The notes under the pieces were generated by a model. The model was not told where the DNA came from. It saw nothing but the letters and a program-made list of their open reading frames with translations, and searched no databases. Both the position numbers and the translations under genes were made by a program. From CAZIOH01 sp964540815 (GTDB lineage: Bacteria; Myxococcota_A; Polyangia; Fen-1088), in assembly GCA_964540815.1 (NCBI GenBank), contig CAZIOH010000007.1, forward strand, positions 1 to 64,000: a stretch of 64,000 nt of DNA. The letters run 5' to 3'. This document shows, piece after piece, positions 25,850 to 35,205 of the stretch. Within the stretch, counting starts at the first letter, position 1. Each line of letters starts with the position of its first letter.

Positions 25850-27745
25850 TTACATGGCCTTCAGGGTCAGCTCGTCGATGTCGAGCGAGGTCTTGCTGCC
25901 GTTGGTCGACTCGAAGCGCAGCTCGATCGTGCTCTTGCCCGCCGGAAAATCGGCGGTGGACCCTACGGTCGTCCACGAATTCCAGGTGGCGGTGGCGGGA
26001 AACATCTGCGCGGGAGTCAACCGCTGGCCGTTCACGTACACGCTGCGCGCTCCCGTCCCTTCGCCCGCGGTGTACCGCCACTGGATCACATATTTGCCCG
26101 CCTGCGGCACCTCGACGCCGAGCGAGAAGCCCTGGTCGTCCTTGGTGAACGTCGAGACGTAACCATAGCCATGGTAATCGCGGCCGGCGGTGGCCTCGTA
26201 GTCGACGTGGTGGAGCCAACCTTCCTCGGCCTGGTAGACGAGGGCAGGCTCGGGCGTGGGGTCGTCGCCGCACAGCATGGCATACTGGTTCAGCGCGATG
26301 GTGGCGGAGACCTGGGCTTCGATCGCTCCGGCCGTGGCGGCAGGGCCCGCCCAGTTCGCCGAGAAGAAGCTGGTGGCGGGATTGCGCGCCAGGGACCAGA
26401 TCGCGGCGGCTCCGCCGAGAAGCACCTTGGCGTAGTCCTTGTGAGTGGGATCGCGTCGATAGAGGTCCGCGAGGGAGCGGTAGCCAATGCCCTTCCAGGC
26501 CGCGCAGTCGCCGCTGCAGGGTGCGCCGTCGTCGAGCACGAGGCCTGCGCTCGACATGACCGTCCCCTTGCTGATCAGGTACTGGCCCAAGCCCTGCGCC
26601 TCGCTGAGGTAGTGCGCCTCACCCGTGGCGGCCTCGAGCGCCAGGGCGGCGCCGATCATTGCCCCTTGGTCATAGGTGCGCGAGCCGGTCGCTCGCTGCC
26701 CGTTCGCCGAGAGCTGATCGTAGACGGCGAAGGTCGGCTGATCGACCATGTCGCTCAGCCAGAAGGCGTACACGAGCTTCGCAAAGTCGAGGTACGCGGG
26801 CTTGCCCGCGCGCGCCGCCAAGCGCGCGCCGGCCAGCGCGGCCCCCGCGTTGGCGCCCGTGGCCTTCTGCGCCTTGGTCTTGTCGCGCCAGATCCCACCC
26901 AGGTGCGGCGCGCAACACGTCGTGTCCCACTCGGCCATGACGTCCTCGAATACGGTCTCGGCCGTATCGAGGTAGGTGTGATCGGCAGTCAGATCGAAGG
27001 CGCGCATCAGGGCCAGGGTCATCCACACCTCGTGCTCGTAGCTGTCGTCGAGCCAGCCGCGGGCGGCCTGCCCTTCGTCGAATGCGGCGATCAGCCCCGC
27101 GAAGCGTTGGCCGCGCGTGCGCTGCACGCCGTCGAGCACCGCGTCCCAGGTTTGAGCGTATGTCCAGTACCCCGTGAGCTTGGGATTGCCGGGCGCGGCC
27201 GTGACGTATTGACTGGCGCCGAGCCAAAAGTTGACGAGCGTCGCTCCCAGCGCCGCGCCGGCGTTGGCGTGCGCGGCCGCAATGTCGCAGCCGTCGATGC
27301 CCGGCGGTACGTCCGGCACCTGCGATCCGGACTTCCCCGCGCCGCCCGCCCCACCGCCCTCCGAGCCGCCGCCCGCCCCATTGCCGGAGTTGACCACGGC
27401 GCCACCGCCACCCGGGCCTGCCGAGCTGCCTCCCGTGCCAGGTGACGAGCCGCCTCCCGTGCCAGGTGACGGGCCCCCTCCCGTACCAGGTGACGGGCCG
27501 CCTCCCGTGCCAGGTGACGGGCCGCCTCCCGTGCCTCCGAAGAGCTGGCCGCCGGCGCCTCCGCCGGCGGCCATTGCCTGGGCAGCGCCGCCTGACCCGC
27601 CAACGCCGGCGCCCCCGGTCCCCCCCGAGCGCCCCGCCGGCCGGCTGTCGCACGCCACCAGCCAGATCAGCACCAGGCCCACACCAACGAGCCCCAACCG
27701 CCGAGACTCGAGCGACCTGCTTTCAATCTTCGAGGCAATGACCAT
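25850..27745 (-). CDS. GH76-family lipoprotein with CBM-like C-terminus
   Basis: A 631-residue exported lipoprotein. The signal ends IWLVAC (Cys32). Residues about 35-145 are a Gly/Ser/Pro linker encoded partly by a 24-bp minisatellite. A helical glycoside hydrolase family 76-like domain follows: LDDSYEHEVWMTLALMRAFD carries the adjacent Asp pair (about residues 231-232) used as catalytic residues in GH76, and EWDTTCCAPHLGGIW and ATGANAGAALAGARLAAR are family-like stretches. GH76 enzymes hydrolyse alpha-1,6-mannan, but bacterial members vary. The last 125 residues look like a carbohydrate-binding module (YQAEEGWLHHVDY, GVEVPQAGKYVIQWRYT, STIELRFEST). Starts at ATG 27745. Confidence 0.8.
   Translation of the reverse strand: MVIASKIESRSLESRRLGLVGVGLVLIWLVACDSRPAGRSGGTGGAGVGGSGGAAQAMAAGGGAGGQLFGGTGGGPSPGTGGGPSPGTGGGPSPGTGGGSSPGTGGSSAGPGGGGAVVNSGNGAGGGSEGGGAGGAGKSGSQVPDVPPGIDGCDIAAAHANAGAALGATLVNFWLGASQYVTAAPGNPKLTGYWTYAQTWDAVLDGVQRTRGQRFAGLIAAFDEGQAARGWLDDSYEHEVWMTLALMRAFDLTADHTYLDTAETVFEDVMAEWDTTCCAPHLGGIWRDKTKAQKATGANAGAALAGARLAARAGKPAYLDFAKLVYAFWLSDMVDQPTFAVYDQLSANGQRATGSRTYDQGAMIGAALALEAATGEAHYLSEAQGLGQYLISKGTVMSSAGLVLDDGAPCSGDCAAWKGIGYRSLADLYRRDPTHKDYAKVLLGGAAAIWSLARNPATSFFSANWAGPAATAGAIEAQVSATIALNQYAMLCGDDPTPEPALVYQAEEGWLHHVDYEATAGRDYHGYGYVSTFTKDDQGFSLGVEVPQAGKYVIQWRYTAGEGTGARSVYVNGQRLTPAQMFPATATWNSWTTVGSTADFPAGKSTIELRFESTNGSKTSLDIDELTLKAM
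27429..27535 (-). repeat. 24-bp minisatellite in the GH76 linker
   Basis: Four near-identical 24-base units, the first at 27429-27452 (plus-strand core cctcccgtgccaggtgacg), plus an 11-base partial unit. Each unit encodes eight residues of the GTGGGPSP type. Only single-base differences separate the units, so recent expansion by slippage or unequal recombination is likely. Length change by whole units would keep the frame. Confidence 0.9.
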
Positions 27746-28075
27746 GGTGAGCCCTCTGGCAAGAACCGCGGTGGCGAGGTCTGGCAGGATAGGCTACTCG
27801 CCGCGAGGAAGCGAGCGGCGAGCCCGGCGCGGCACCATGGACCACGCGTGGTTGTTCTGGGGTGGCCAGGACTTCATGAAGCAGCTCGGGCTGGCCAAGT
27901 GGCGCGGCTTGACACTCGTGCACCGCGGCCGACCTAGAATCAATGCTGCGCCGCCCATGCTTCCACCCCGCTGCGTTGCTCCTCCTCGCAATACGTCTGT
28001 GTATTGGTCGTCGTCGCGCCTTGCGGGGCCTTCGCCTGGGCGACGGATCATTGACGCCAATGCGGCCGCGGTGCA
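27746..28075. other. Intergenic with a hairpin repeat element, no gene
   Basis: No credible gene. The stretch carries a palindromic element at 27966-28028 described separately and the presumed promoter of the GH76 gene. Open frames crossing it are extensions of neighbours. Confidence 0.5.
27966..28028. repeat. Hairpin element A (CAATAC core)
   Basis: An imperfect palindrome about 63 bases long. The outer arms are ccccgc (27966-27971) and gcgggg (28023-28028). The inner arms caatac (27989-27994) and gtattg (28001-28006) flank a six-base centre. Read on the minus strand it contains gcaaggcgcgacgac and gagcaacgcagc, which align with parts of the element at 42167-42233. Not coding. Confidence 0.6.
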
Positions 28076-28951
28076 CTAGAATTCGCCCATCAGGGCGACC
28101 GCAGGCGTGATCAGCCATCCGCCGACGTCGAGCCCGATCTGCGGCGTCGCTATCGTTGTGACCGCGTCTCCAGACGCCACGAGCTCGAGCACGGTCAGCT
28201 CCAGGCCGATGAACAAGGCCCGATATCCGACCGCCAGCCCCGCCTGCGCGCCCCAGTAGATTCCCCGGATGGTGAGACTTGCGGTCGCCTTCTCTCCATT
28301 CACGAGATCGAGCTCTGCCCCGGCACTCACGTGGGTGTACGCGAGCTTCGGTCCTCCCCACACCCGAAACCAGTCGCGCGAGGTTCCCAGCACGATGGGC
28401 AGATCCACCATCCACCGCTGAACGCCGCGCAGATGGACAACTGGCAGGACGTCGGCGATCGATGCCGACGCCACCTGCCCCGCATGAGACACGCCCAGTC
28501 CGGCGACCAGGTCGAAGGGTCCCGCTGCGCGCCGGAGAAGCTGCAGCCGACTGCCGAGTCGCCACGCGCCGCTGGCGTATTGCACGTTGACCTCCGTATC
28601 GTCGCGCACCGAGTACGCGGCCAACAGGTGGGGCCCCACCGACGGAGGGCTGCTCACGAAGCTCGCGCTCGCCTCGAACAGCTGCAATTTCTGCGGCGCG
28701 GTGAGCTGCTGGGTCGCAGCCGCCTGGGCGAGAGTGCGCGCGGCGTCGACCGTTCGGGTGATGGTTCCCGTGGGTATTCCAACCGCGATTCCCACGGCTA
28801 CCTGGACATGCCCCCGGGGAGCCACTTCCGCCGGTCGCAATCCTGCCAGGGAGGGCGCACATCCCCAGGCACATGGGAGGGCGAAGGCGAGCCATATCGC
28901 CGCCCGGATCGACGATCCTTCGACACTCGCTGCGGGTGGCTTGGCACGCAT
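28076..28951 (-). CDS. Outer-membrane-beta-barrel-like exported protein
   Basis: A 291-residue protein with a signal-like N-terminus (AAIWLAFALPCAWGC; a possible lipobox at AWGC) after a short charged start at 28951. The mature sequence has alternating short hydrophobic stretches such as AAYSVRDDTEVNVQYA, DLVAGLGVSHAGQVASA, ASLTIRGIYWGAQAGLAVGY and ends WLITPAVALMGEF with a terminal aromatic residue, a pattern expected for a small outer-membrane barrel. No family is recognised. Divergent from the exonuclease III gene with a gap of about 50 bases. Confidence 0.55.
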   Translation of the reverse strand: MRAKPPAASVEGSSIRAAIWLAFALPCAWGCAPSLAGLRPAEVAPRGHVQVAVGIAVGIPTGTITRTVDAARTLAQAAATQQLTAPQKLQLFEASASFVSSPPSVGPHLLAAYSVRDDTEVNVQYASGAWRLGSRLQLLRRAAGPFDLVAGLGVSHAGQVASASIADVLPVVHLRGVQRWMVDLPIVLGTSRDWFRVWGGPKLAYTHVSAGAELDLVNGEKATASLTIRGIYWGAQAGLAVGYRALFIGLELTVLELVASGDAVTTIATPQIGLDVGGWLITPAVALMGEF

Positions 28952-29002
28952 CCGTCCCTCGATGATAATCACGGACCCGACGGGCCGATGGGACCGACAA
29001 CG

Positions 29003-29782
29003 ATGAAGATCGCGACCTGGAATGTGAACGGAATCCGAGCTCGCCGGGACGAGGTGATGTCGCTGGTGCTGGGCGAGCGACCGGACGTTCTTTGCTTGCA
29101 GGAGTTGAAAGCCACGGTGGACCAGATCCCCGAGGCCCTCTCGAAACTGGACGGATACTGGTGCTATTGGCACGGCAGCAAGGGTTACTCAGGGGTCAGC
29201 ATCCACGTGCGGAAGGAGCTCGCGCCTGACCGCCCGAGGTTCTGGCATCCCGAGTTCGACCATGAGACCCGGATTGTGGTGGCAGACATCGATGGGATCT
29301 CCGTGGCGTCGATCTATGTGCCGAATGGCGGACGGGACTACCGCGCCAAGATTGGGTTCCTCGAGGCCCTCGCGACCTACGCCTCCTCGGCCCGCCTCGG
29401 CCGACGGGCCATGCTGCTGTGTGGAGATCTCAACATCGCCCGCACAGAGCTCGACGTTCACCCCCGGGACCGGAATCCACGGGTGGTGGGACAGCGACCT
29501 GAGGAGCGCTCCTTGTTCGAGCGCATCCTGGAGGACGGGGGGCTGAAGGACGTGGGGCGGCAGCTCGACCCGGACAACGCGTCGCTTTACACCTGGTGGG
29601 CGCCCTGGCGGAGCCTGCGTCAATTGAACATCGGGTGGCGTCTCGACTACGTCCTCGCCAGCAGCGATCTGGCAAGGCGGGCGCTCAAGTCGACTGTGCT
29701 GCGCGAAGCGGGGACCAGCGACCACGGAGCCGTGATCGTCGAGCTCTCGGAGGCACCGCCCCCGAGCAGGTACGCATCTTGA
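29003..29782 (+). CDS. xth: Exodeoxyribonuclease III
   Basis: A 259-residue EEP-family nuclease. It starts KIATWNVNGIRARRDEV, has the metal-binding Glu in DVLCLQELKAT, the catalytic Tyr region SIYVPNG, the CGDLNIARTELDV loop with catalytic Asp and Asn, WWAPWR and the final SDHGAVIVEL with the Asp-His pair. All catalytic positions of exonuclease III/AP endonuclease are present. It acts in base excision repair, cutting at abasic sites and trimming 3' ends. The start at 29003 matches the family N-terminus exactly; the frame is open upstream but unrelated. Convergent with the aldo/keto reductase, 18 bases between. Confidence 0.95.
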   Translation: MKIATWNVNGIRARRDEVMSLVLGERPDVLCLQELKATVDQIPEALSKLDGYWCYWHGSKGYSGVSIHVRKELAPDRPRFWHPEFDHETRIVVADIDGISVASIYVPNGGRDYRAKIGFLEALATYASSARLGRRAMLLCGDLNIARTELDVHPRDRNPRVVGQRPEERSLFERILEDGGLKDVGRQLDPDNASLYTWWAPWRSLRQLNIGWRLDYVLASSDLARRALKSTVLREAGTSDHGAVIVELSEAPPPSRYAS

Positions 29783-29800
29783 TTCCCCACCGCCTTGGAT

Positions 29801-30919
29801 TCACCCGCCTCCAGGACCAAGCTTCAACACCAGGGGAGGATCGTCCCCCATGAAATCGACGTGTTTCGCGGTCGTGTCGAAGTGGCTCGAGGTCTTGAAG
29901 AACTCGAATCTTCCCGCGGCGGCGTAGGGCTTCGTCTTCGAGAGGACCGTCGCGACTTCCTCAGCGGTCATCGGCTTGAATGTTCGGACTGCATCGAAGG
30001 CTTGAGCCAGGATCTTCTCGTTGTCGATCCCCGTGATGACGACGGACGTCGGCAGGTTCATCGCATAGTGGAGGCATTCGATCGGCGTGACCGGAGCTCC
30101 GCTCTTCAGGAACACCCCGTCACCCATGGTCTTCATCGCCAGCACGCCCACGTTCTGCTTCACGAGCTCGGGCAATACCAGATGAGAAAAGCTCCGAAAG
30201 TGGGCGTCCATCACGTTCAGCGGCATCTGTACCGTATCGAAGGCGAAGCCGTGCGCCTTGGCGACCTCCAGCATGTAGAGGTGGATTCGCGGATCCTTGT
30301 GCCCGGTGAACCCGATGTAGCGGAGCTTTCCGGCCTTCTTCGCTTGCACCAATGCCTCGATGGCACCATCCTCGGTGAAGATTCGATCGGGATCGTCGTA
30401 GCGCAGGATTTCGTGGAACTGGACGAGATCGATCCGGTCGGTCTTCAAGCGCGTCAGCGATTCTTCCAGCTGGGTCTTGGCGGTCTCCTTCGTGCGACCG
30501 TCGATCTTGGTCATCAAGAAGGCTTTCTTTCGATAGGCGCCCTGGGCCAGCGCGGTTCCCATCCACTTTTCACTGTTGCCGTGGCCGTAATCCCAGGAAT
30601 TGTCGAGAAAATTGATGCCCCGATCCAGCGCTGCGTGAATGAGCTTTGTTGCGGCCGCTTCGGTCATTGGCTTCCGACTCAGGTGCGCCCCACCGAGCCC
30701 GATCAAGGACACCCGCTCACCGGTCTGTCCGAGCGTCCGAAATAGCATCTCACCGCGACGCTCGCCGGCGTCGGTGACCCGTGGAAGGTCATGCGGATCG
30801 AGTGACACCGCCGTGCCGTCTGGGTTCGCTTTTACAGGCTGCGCGAGCGCTGGCGCTCTTGCAGCCGCGGTGGCGCCTGCTCCAGCAAGACATGAATGCA
30901 TGAAATTCCTTCGTTTCAC
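29801..30919 (-). CDS. Aldo/keto reductase with twin-arginine-like signal
   Basis: A 372-residue NADPH-dependent oxidoreductase. The GTG start at 30919 follows a gagggggcg ribosome-binding site and yields KRRNFMHSCLAGAGATAA, a twin-arginine-like signal, so it may be exported. The TIM-barrel core has Asp/Tyr in FLDNSWDYGHGNSEKWMG, Lys in FLMTKIDGR and His in LVQFHEI, the AKR tetrad. LGLGGAHLSRKP-type N-terminal and VVITGIDNEK C-terminal regions match the family. Substrates are unknown. Exported aldo/keto reductases are a minority of the family but occur in this phylum. Confidence 0.85.
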   Translation of the reverse strand: MKRRNFMHSCLAGAGATAAARAPALAQPVKANPDGTAVSLDPHDLPRVTDAGERRGEMLFRTLGQTGERVSLIGLGGAHLSRKPMTEAAATKLIHAALDRGINFLDNSWDYGHGNSEKWMGTALAQGAYRKKAFLMTKIDGRTKETAKTQLEESLTRLKTDRIDLVQFHEILRYDDPDRIFTEDGAIEALVQAKKAGKLRYIGFTGHKDPRIHLYMLEVAKAHGFAFDTVQMPLNVMDAHFRSFSHLVLPELVKQNVGVLAMKTMGDGVFLKSGAPVTPIECLHYAMNLPTSVVITGIDNEKILAQAFDAVRTFKPMTAEEVATVLSKTKPYAAAGRFEFFKTSSHFDTTAKHVDFMGDDPPLVLKLGPGGG

Positions 30920-31224
30920 GTGATTTCGCCCCCTCTTGTGTAGCCTGTTCGTCGCTCCAGGGATGTAAGACCGAACGCTTGAATGGCAAGCCGCCGGGCC
31001 TGGCCGTCTCGACGCGCGCGAACCTGCGCACTGGAAGGGCACTGGAAGGATGGTCACGGTGACGCTCGCGGGACCTCCTCGTGGCGCGTATCTTCCCTGG
31101 CTGGGTCTGGCCTCACCATGGCCTCTTGCCGTCCCGCGGTCGCCGCGGACGGGTACCCAGGGAGACGCGATCGATTCAACAGAGGACCATACGGGCCCTC
31201 GTCCCGCGTCAGTATAGTCGCGGG

Positions 31225-32364
31225 ATGCTGCGGCAGATCTCACCGATGTGGAATGGGGCGCTCCTCGCCGTTGTGGCGGCGGTGAGCTTCGGGATCACCA
31301 CTCCGGTGGTGGAGCTGGCCGGCCGGAGCGTGGGACCCCTGACGACGGCGGCGCTCCTGTATCTGGGAGCGTGTCTGTCGGCGGCCCTGCTCGGCTCCGC
31401 CGCCCGCGCCACGGGCCCTTCCTTGACCGCGGCCCATCTTCCTCGACTGGCGGCCGTCGCGTTCTTCGGGGCCGCCGTCGCCCCGGTCTTGCTCGCCTGG
31501 GGACTGCAACGGGCGGGCGCGACCACGGGCTCGCTCCTCCTCAATCTCGAGGCCGTGTTCACGGTGCTGCTCGCCCGCGTGTTCTACCGCGAGCCGCTCG
31601 GTCGGCGCGTCCTCGTCGCGCTCTCTCTCATGATCCTGGCCGGCGTCCTGCTGACCGTCGACGGCGCTCGAACCGCGGGCTGGGACGGCCTCGGAGCCCT
31701 GGCCGTGGCAGGCGCGACCTTGGCCTGGTCGCTCGACAACACGCTGACGCGTCCGCTCTCCGATCTCGACCCCGTGATGGTGGTCGCGGCCAAGGGGGCG
31801 CTGGGCGCAACCCTCACGGGTGGTCTCGCGCTCCTGGTCCGGCACGAGGCGCTCCCACCCGCTCGACCCACGTTGGTGCTGCTGGCGTGCGGGGCCACGG
31901 GCTATGGGCTCAGCCTGAGGCTCTACCTCTTGGCCCAGCGTCGCATCGGAGCGGCTCGAACGGGTTCCATCTTCGCGGTGGCCCCGTTCGTTGGCGCCGC
32001 CCTGGCCTGGTTGATCGGCGCTGGCTCCGCGGGGCCTTTCGCTGCCGTTGCGGCGGGGCTGTTCGCCATCGGGGTCTTCCTGCATCTGACCGAGCGCCAC
32101 GGTCATCTCCACCTGCACGAGGCCGTCGAACACGAGCATGCTCACCGGCATGACGATTGGCACCACGGTCACGCTCACGATCCTCCCGTCCCGGGCGAGC
32201 ATACGCACCTGCACCGGCACGAGGCGATCGAGCACAACCACGACCACGCACCGGATATTCACCACGCCCACACCCACACCCACGCCCACACCGAGCTCGA
32301 TCCGGGCTCGTCCCCCTCACCTGCCGCGGATGACGCTGCTCGAGGAGGGACCCTGCCCGAATAG
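31225..32364 (+). CDS. EamA/DMT transporter with His-rich C-terminal tail
   Basis: A 379-residue inner-membrane protein with ten predicted helices in two EamA repeats (residues about 8-130 and 145-285). The start at 31225 is the first Met of the first repeat. The last 90 residues are soluble and very rich in His (HLHLHEAVEHEHAHRHDDWH, then further HxH and HNHDHAP clusters up to HTHTHAHTE), about 27 His. EamA proteins export small metabolites or amino acids; a His-rich tail suggests metal sensing or storage, for example Ni, Co or Zn, which is inference. It is convergent with the next minus-strand operon, 25 bases between stops. Confidence 0.8.
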   Translation: MLRQISPMWNGALLAVVAAVSFGITTPVVELAGRSVGPLTTAALLYLGACLSAALLGSAARATGPSLTAAHLPRLAAVAFFGAAVAPVLLAWGLQRAGATTGSLLLNLEAVFTVLLARVFYREPLGRRVLVALSLMILAGVLLTVDGARTAGWDGLGALAVAGATLAWSLDNTLTRPLSDLDPVMVVAAKGALGATLTGGLALLVRHEALPPARPTLVLLACGATGYGLSLRLYLLAQRRIGAARTGSIFAVAPFVGAALAWLIGAGSAGPFAAVAAGLFAIGVFLHLTERHGHLHLHEAVEHEHAHRHDDWHHGHAHDPPVPGEHTHLHRHEAIEHNHDHAPDIHHAHTHTHAHTELDPGSSPSPAADDAARGGTLPE

Positions 32365-32389
32365 TCCCTCTTCCATCACAGGCGGCGGG

Positions 32390-33937
32390 TCATGATTGCG
32401 GGGCGCGGATGGAGACGTCGAAGGCGGCGGTTTCAATCTTGCCACGGGTCTTGATCTGAACGAAGACGCGATAGTCGCCGGCACGGGGGAAGTTGTACGG
32501 GAAGCGCACCAGGGGTGGAAAGCGCATGCCGACGTGATGGGAGTGATCCATCGGCGCCGCTCCCGGGACCAGCGCCAGAGCCGCCATCGGAACCGATCCG
32601 GTGGGATGGACGTGGGCGAAGATGGAGAGATCGCCGGCAACGATCATTGCGTGACCGGCCATCCCCATATACGGCTCGATATATGGCCGGACGCCCGGCC
32701 CGTCGCCCGGTTCGGTGCCGGGTTCGACGCCGTTGACCGCGTGGCCAGCGCGCGGGCCCGAGAGCGCGAACGCAAGCGAGACGGTTCTGCCGGCCGGAAT
32801 CGACTCCGGTCCTTCCCACCGAAGAGCGCCACTGCCGTCCGGGAATGCGAACGATGGCGACGCTGCACTGGCGGCCTGCGGGATCGTCGCCCAGGCGTCG
32901 TCGGGATCCATCACGGCCGGCACCGCAGATGCCAGGCTGTCGGGTGTCAGGTCGACGTCGGTGGTGACGGTTTCGTCGAGTCCGGTCACGTGCACGATGT
33001 CGCCGAACAGCCGATAACTTCCCGCCGGGAGCGACCCGGAGGGTGGCAGCGACTGGACGAAGCGGGCCGCGTCGCCGAGCCTCGGATGGAGGTGGGCCAC
33101 CGCGTCCAGCCCTGGGGTCCGTATGGCGAACAGGTGCATGAGATGGCCATGCTCGGGGACGAGATCGTCAGTCCGCCGCCAGCGCAGCCACCCGGGCTCG
33201 ACGATCGAAAGGGCGAGCAAGCCGTCGTGGACGGTCGCACCGGCCTCGAGCGGCTTGTACACCATCCGACGGTAGGCGCGGGCCTCCGCGTTCCACCAGC
33301 GACGACCACCGACGATGGCGAGCGCCAGCACCACGGCGCAAACCGCCATGGCGATCTGACCGCGACGCATTCGTCGCCGGTCGATGGACGCGCCTGGCGG
33401 TAGGTCAGCCTCTCGCACGCTGGCGCCCACGATCGCCACCGCGCCGGTGACGATCAGCGCCAGCAAGATCACCAGCATCCCGGTGAGCCAGCCTGGCATC
33501 GGCTTCACCGCGCGCGCGATCGCAGGCACCGGCACCGCCAGGTCGCCGCCGCCACGACCGCCCTCGACGTTCACCCGCACCTGCCAGGTCCCCGTCTGCA
33601 TCAGCCAGAGGGTGCTCCAGTACAGATGGGGATCGTTGGCATCGCGACGCGCCTCGTCGGCGAGCGGCGGTGAGGCTGCGCCCTCCCCGCGCAGAGGGAG
33701 GGGTACGACCGATAGCCGTGCAACGTCGTCGTCGCTGGCGAGGACCTCGATCGCCGCCACCCCGGGAATGACGTCGGGTGGTCGGATGGTGACCACCAGG
33801 TGATACGGTCCGGCCTGACCATCCTGGACAATCGCCCCCCTTCCCACGTGGGCCTCCGCGCGCCCTGTCCCGCCTCCCGACAGCAAGGAGACCACGGTCG
33901 CAGCGGCAGCCGCAGCCCGCACGCTCGCCCGGGTCAT
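32390..33937 (-). CDS. Periplasmic/membrane protein with His/Met-rich C-terminus
   Basis: A 515-residue protein. The ATG at 33937 overlaps the stop of the upstream membrane protein gene (ATGA). It has a signal peptide ending TGRAEAH, a beta-rich domain resembling CopC/YtkA-type modules (AHVGRGAIVQDGQAGPYHLV, STLWLMQTGTWQVRVNVEG), transmembrane segments near residues 170-190 and 215-235, and then a large soluble region. Its C-terminal part has MAGHAMIVAGDLSIFAHVHP, MDHSHHVGMRFPPLV and FPRAGDYRVFVQIKTRGKI, patterns seen in copper-associated secreted proteins. Metal binding is inferred from the His/Met clusters; no characterised family was recognised. Confidence 0.6.
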   Translation of the reverse strand: MTRASVRAAAAAATVVSLLSGGGTGRAEAHVGRGAIVQDGQAGPYHLVVTIRPPDVIPGVAAIEVLASDDDVARLSVVPLPLRGEGAASPPLADEARRDANDPHLYWSTLWLMQTGTWQVRVNVEGGRGGGDLAVPVPAIARAVKPMPGWLTGMLVILLALIVTGAVAIVGASVREADLPPGASIDRRRMRRGQIAMAVCAVVLALAIVGGRRWWNAEARAYRRMVYKPLEAGATVHDGLLALSIVEPGWLRWRRTDDLVPEHGHLMHLFAIRTPGLDAVAHLHPRLGDAARFVQSLPPSGSLPAGSYRLFGDIVHVTGLDETVTTDVDLTPDSLASAVPAVMDPDDAWATIPQAASAASPSFAFPDGSGALRWEGPESIPAGRTVSLAFALSGPRAGHAVNGVEPGTEPGDGPGVRPYIEPYMGMAGHAMIVAGDLSIFAHVHPTGSVPMAALALVPGAAPMDHSHHVGMRFPPLVRFPYNFPRAGDYRVFVQIKTRGKIETAAFDVSIRAPQS

Positions 33938-35205
33938 CGCCGAACGCGCCCCAACCAACCCCCGACCCCGCGCCCCGCCGCGACCGAGGCCACCGCCCCA
34001 GCCAGCGCCAGCGCCAGCCCGCCCCACAAATCGCCGCGGGATTCGTCCAAGAAGAGATACCGCCGGTAGTGAAACGTCGACGGCATGGCGAAGTCGAAAT
34101 ACTTCGCGCCCCAGAAGTAGTCTCGCGCGGACGGCGACATCAGGAACGAGGCAAACGGCCACTGGGCCGCCAGGAACACCACCAAGAACAGGCCGCCCCC
34201 CACGAGCACGGTCGGCAATCCCGGGCGCGCACGTCGGCGCCACATCCAGGCATCGAGCGCCGCCGCGGCGGGCAGCAGCAAGAGCGGGAACTCGGGTGGA
34301 ATGAGGCAACTCACCGGCGACAACACCGGCCCGAGCTTGGGGTGGGCGGAAACCAGGGGAAACGTCCAGAGCAGCGCCAGCAGGAACAGCGAATAGCACG
34401 CTGCGCTGGTGGTCCCCGCCCAGCGCCGGCCCGTCGCTCCCTCCATGGCGACCAGCACCACCGGCGTGCACAGTCCCACCACCAGGTAGAACGATCCGGC
34501 GTGCATGAACACCCGCACTGTCTTCTCCATGAACAGCGTCATCAGCGCGATCAGGAGCATCCCGCCCACCACGAGTACCAGTGGCTCGATCGACCGGCGC
34601 GCCGCGGGTGACGCGCTCCGGTTCAAGGCACCCACCAGCATCACCAGCGCTCCGAGATGCAGGCAGACGATGCCCAGCGCCAGCACCACATGGGGTGGAC
34701 TCAGGATCTTCACGTCCAAGCCATAGGCGTTGTGCCACCAGTCGTCGAAGGGCGCGGAGGCCAGCATCGTCACTCCGCCCCAGGCAGAGATGAAACCTCC
34801 GAGTGGTCCGCGAAATCCGAGCACACCGACGTTGGCCGACCGGCCCGCGGGCTCGATCCCCGCGACCTCGTCGTCGGCGGCGCGCCGCGCCCGCTCCCGC
34901 CCGAACGTCGCGGGCAGGGTCTGCGCCAGCGCCGACAGAGCGGCGAGCAGGGCCGCCGCGTAGATCGCGATGTGAGGCGGCGACCAGAAGCTGTCCCGGC
35001 CGATCGAGCGGTGCCAAGCGATGTCCCAGTGGACCCCGAGGGCCACCGTCAGCGAGGACGCAAGCGCGCACCAGAGCGGCCAGCCGATCGCGGCTCGCCC
35101 CGTCGCGAGAGCGGTCGACGACCGCCCGGCCGCCGGCTGTCGTGGGCGGGCCGCCTCCACGCCGGCGAGCGGCGTGCTCCTTGCCCTGTCGGCTGTGTCG
35201 CCCAT
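33934..35205 (-). CDS. Polytopic membrane protein, partner of downstream gene
   Basis: A 423-residue protein with about ten hydrophobic segments after a soluble N-terminus of 45 residues. Conserved-looking features are WDIAWHRSIGRDSFWSPPH and DDWWHNAYGLDVKILSPPH, each with Trp/His pairs at membrane boundaries, and SCLIPPEFPLLLLPAA. Function unknown. The stop overlaps the next start as ATGA, so it is co-translated with the His/Met-rich protein. Together with the convergent His-rich transporter this suggests a metal- or redox-related membrane unit, by inference. Confidence 0.65.
   Translation of the reverse strand: MGDTADRARSTPLAGVEAARPRQPAAGRSSTALATGRAAIGWPLWCALASSLTVALGVHWDIAWHRSIGRDSFWSPPHIAIYAAALLAALSALAQTLPATFGRERARRAADDEVAGIEPAGRSANVGVLGFRGPLGGFISAWGGVTMLASAPFDDWWHNAYGLDVKILSPPHVVLALGIVCLHLGALVMLVGALNRSASPAARRSIEPLVLVVGGMLLIALMTLFMEKTVRVFMHAGSFYLVVGLCTPVVLVAMEGATGRRWAGTTSAACYSLFLLALLWTFPLVSAHPKLGPVLSPVSCLIPPEFPLLLLPAAAALDAWMWRRRARPGLPTVLVGGGLFLVVFLAAQWPFASFLMSPSARDYFWGAKYFDFAMPSTFHYRRYLFLDESRGDLWGGLALALAGAVASVAAGRGVGGWLGRVRR

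Noticed and set aside
27231..28079. A Pro-rich plus-strand open frame across the GH76 signal region and hairpin element
   Set aside because: It mirrors the Gly-rich linker of the GH76 gene and has no start context or family.
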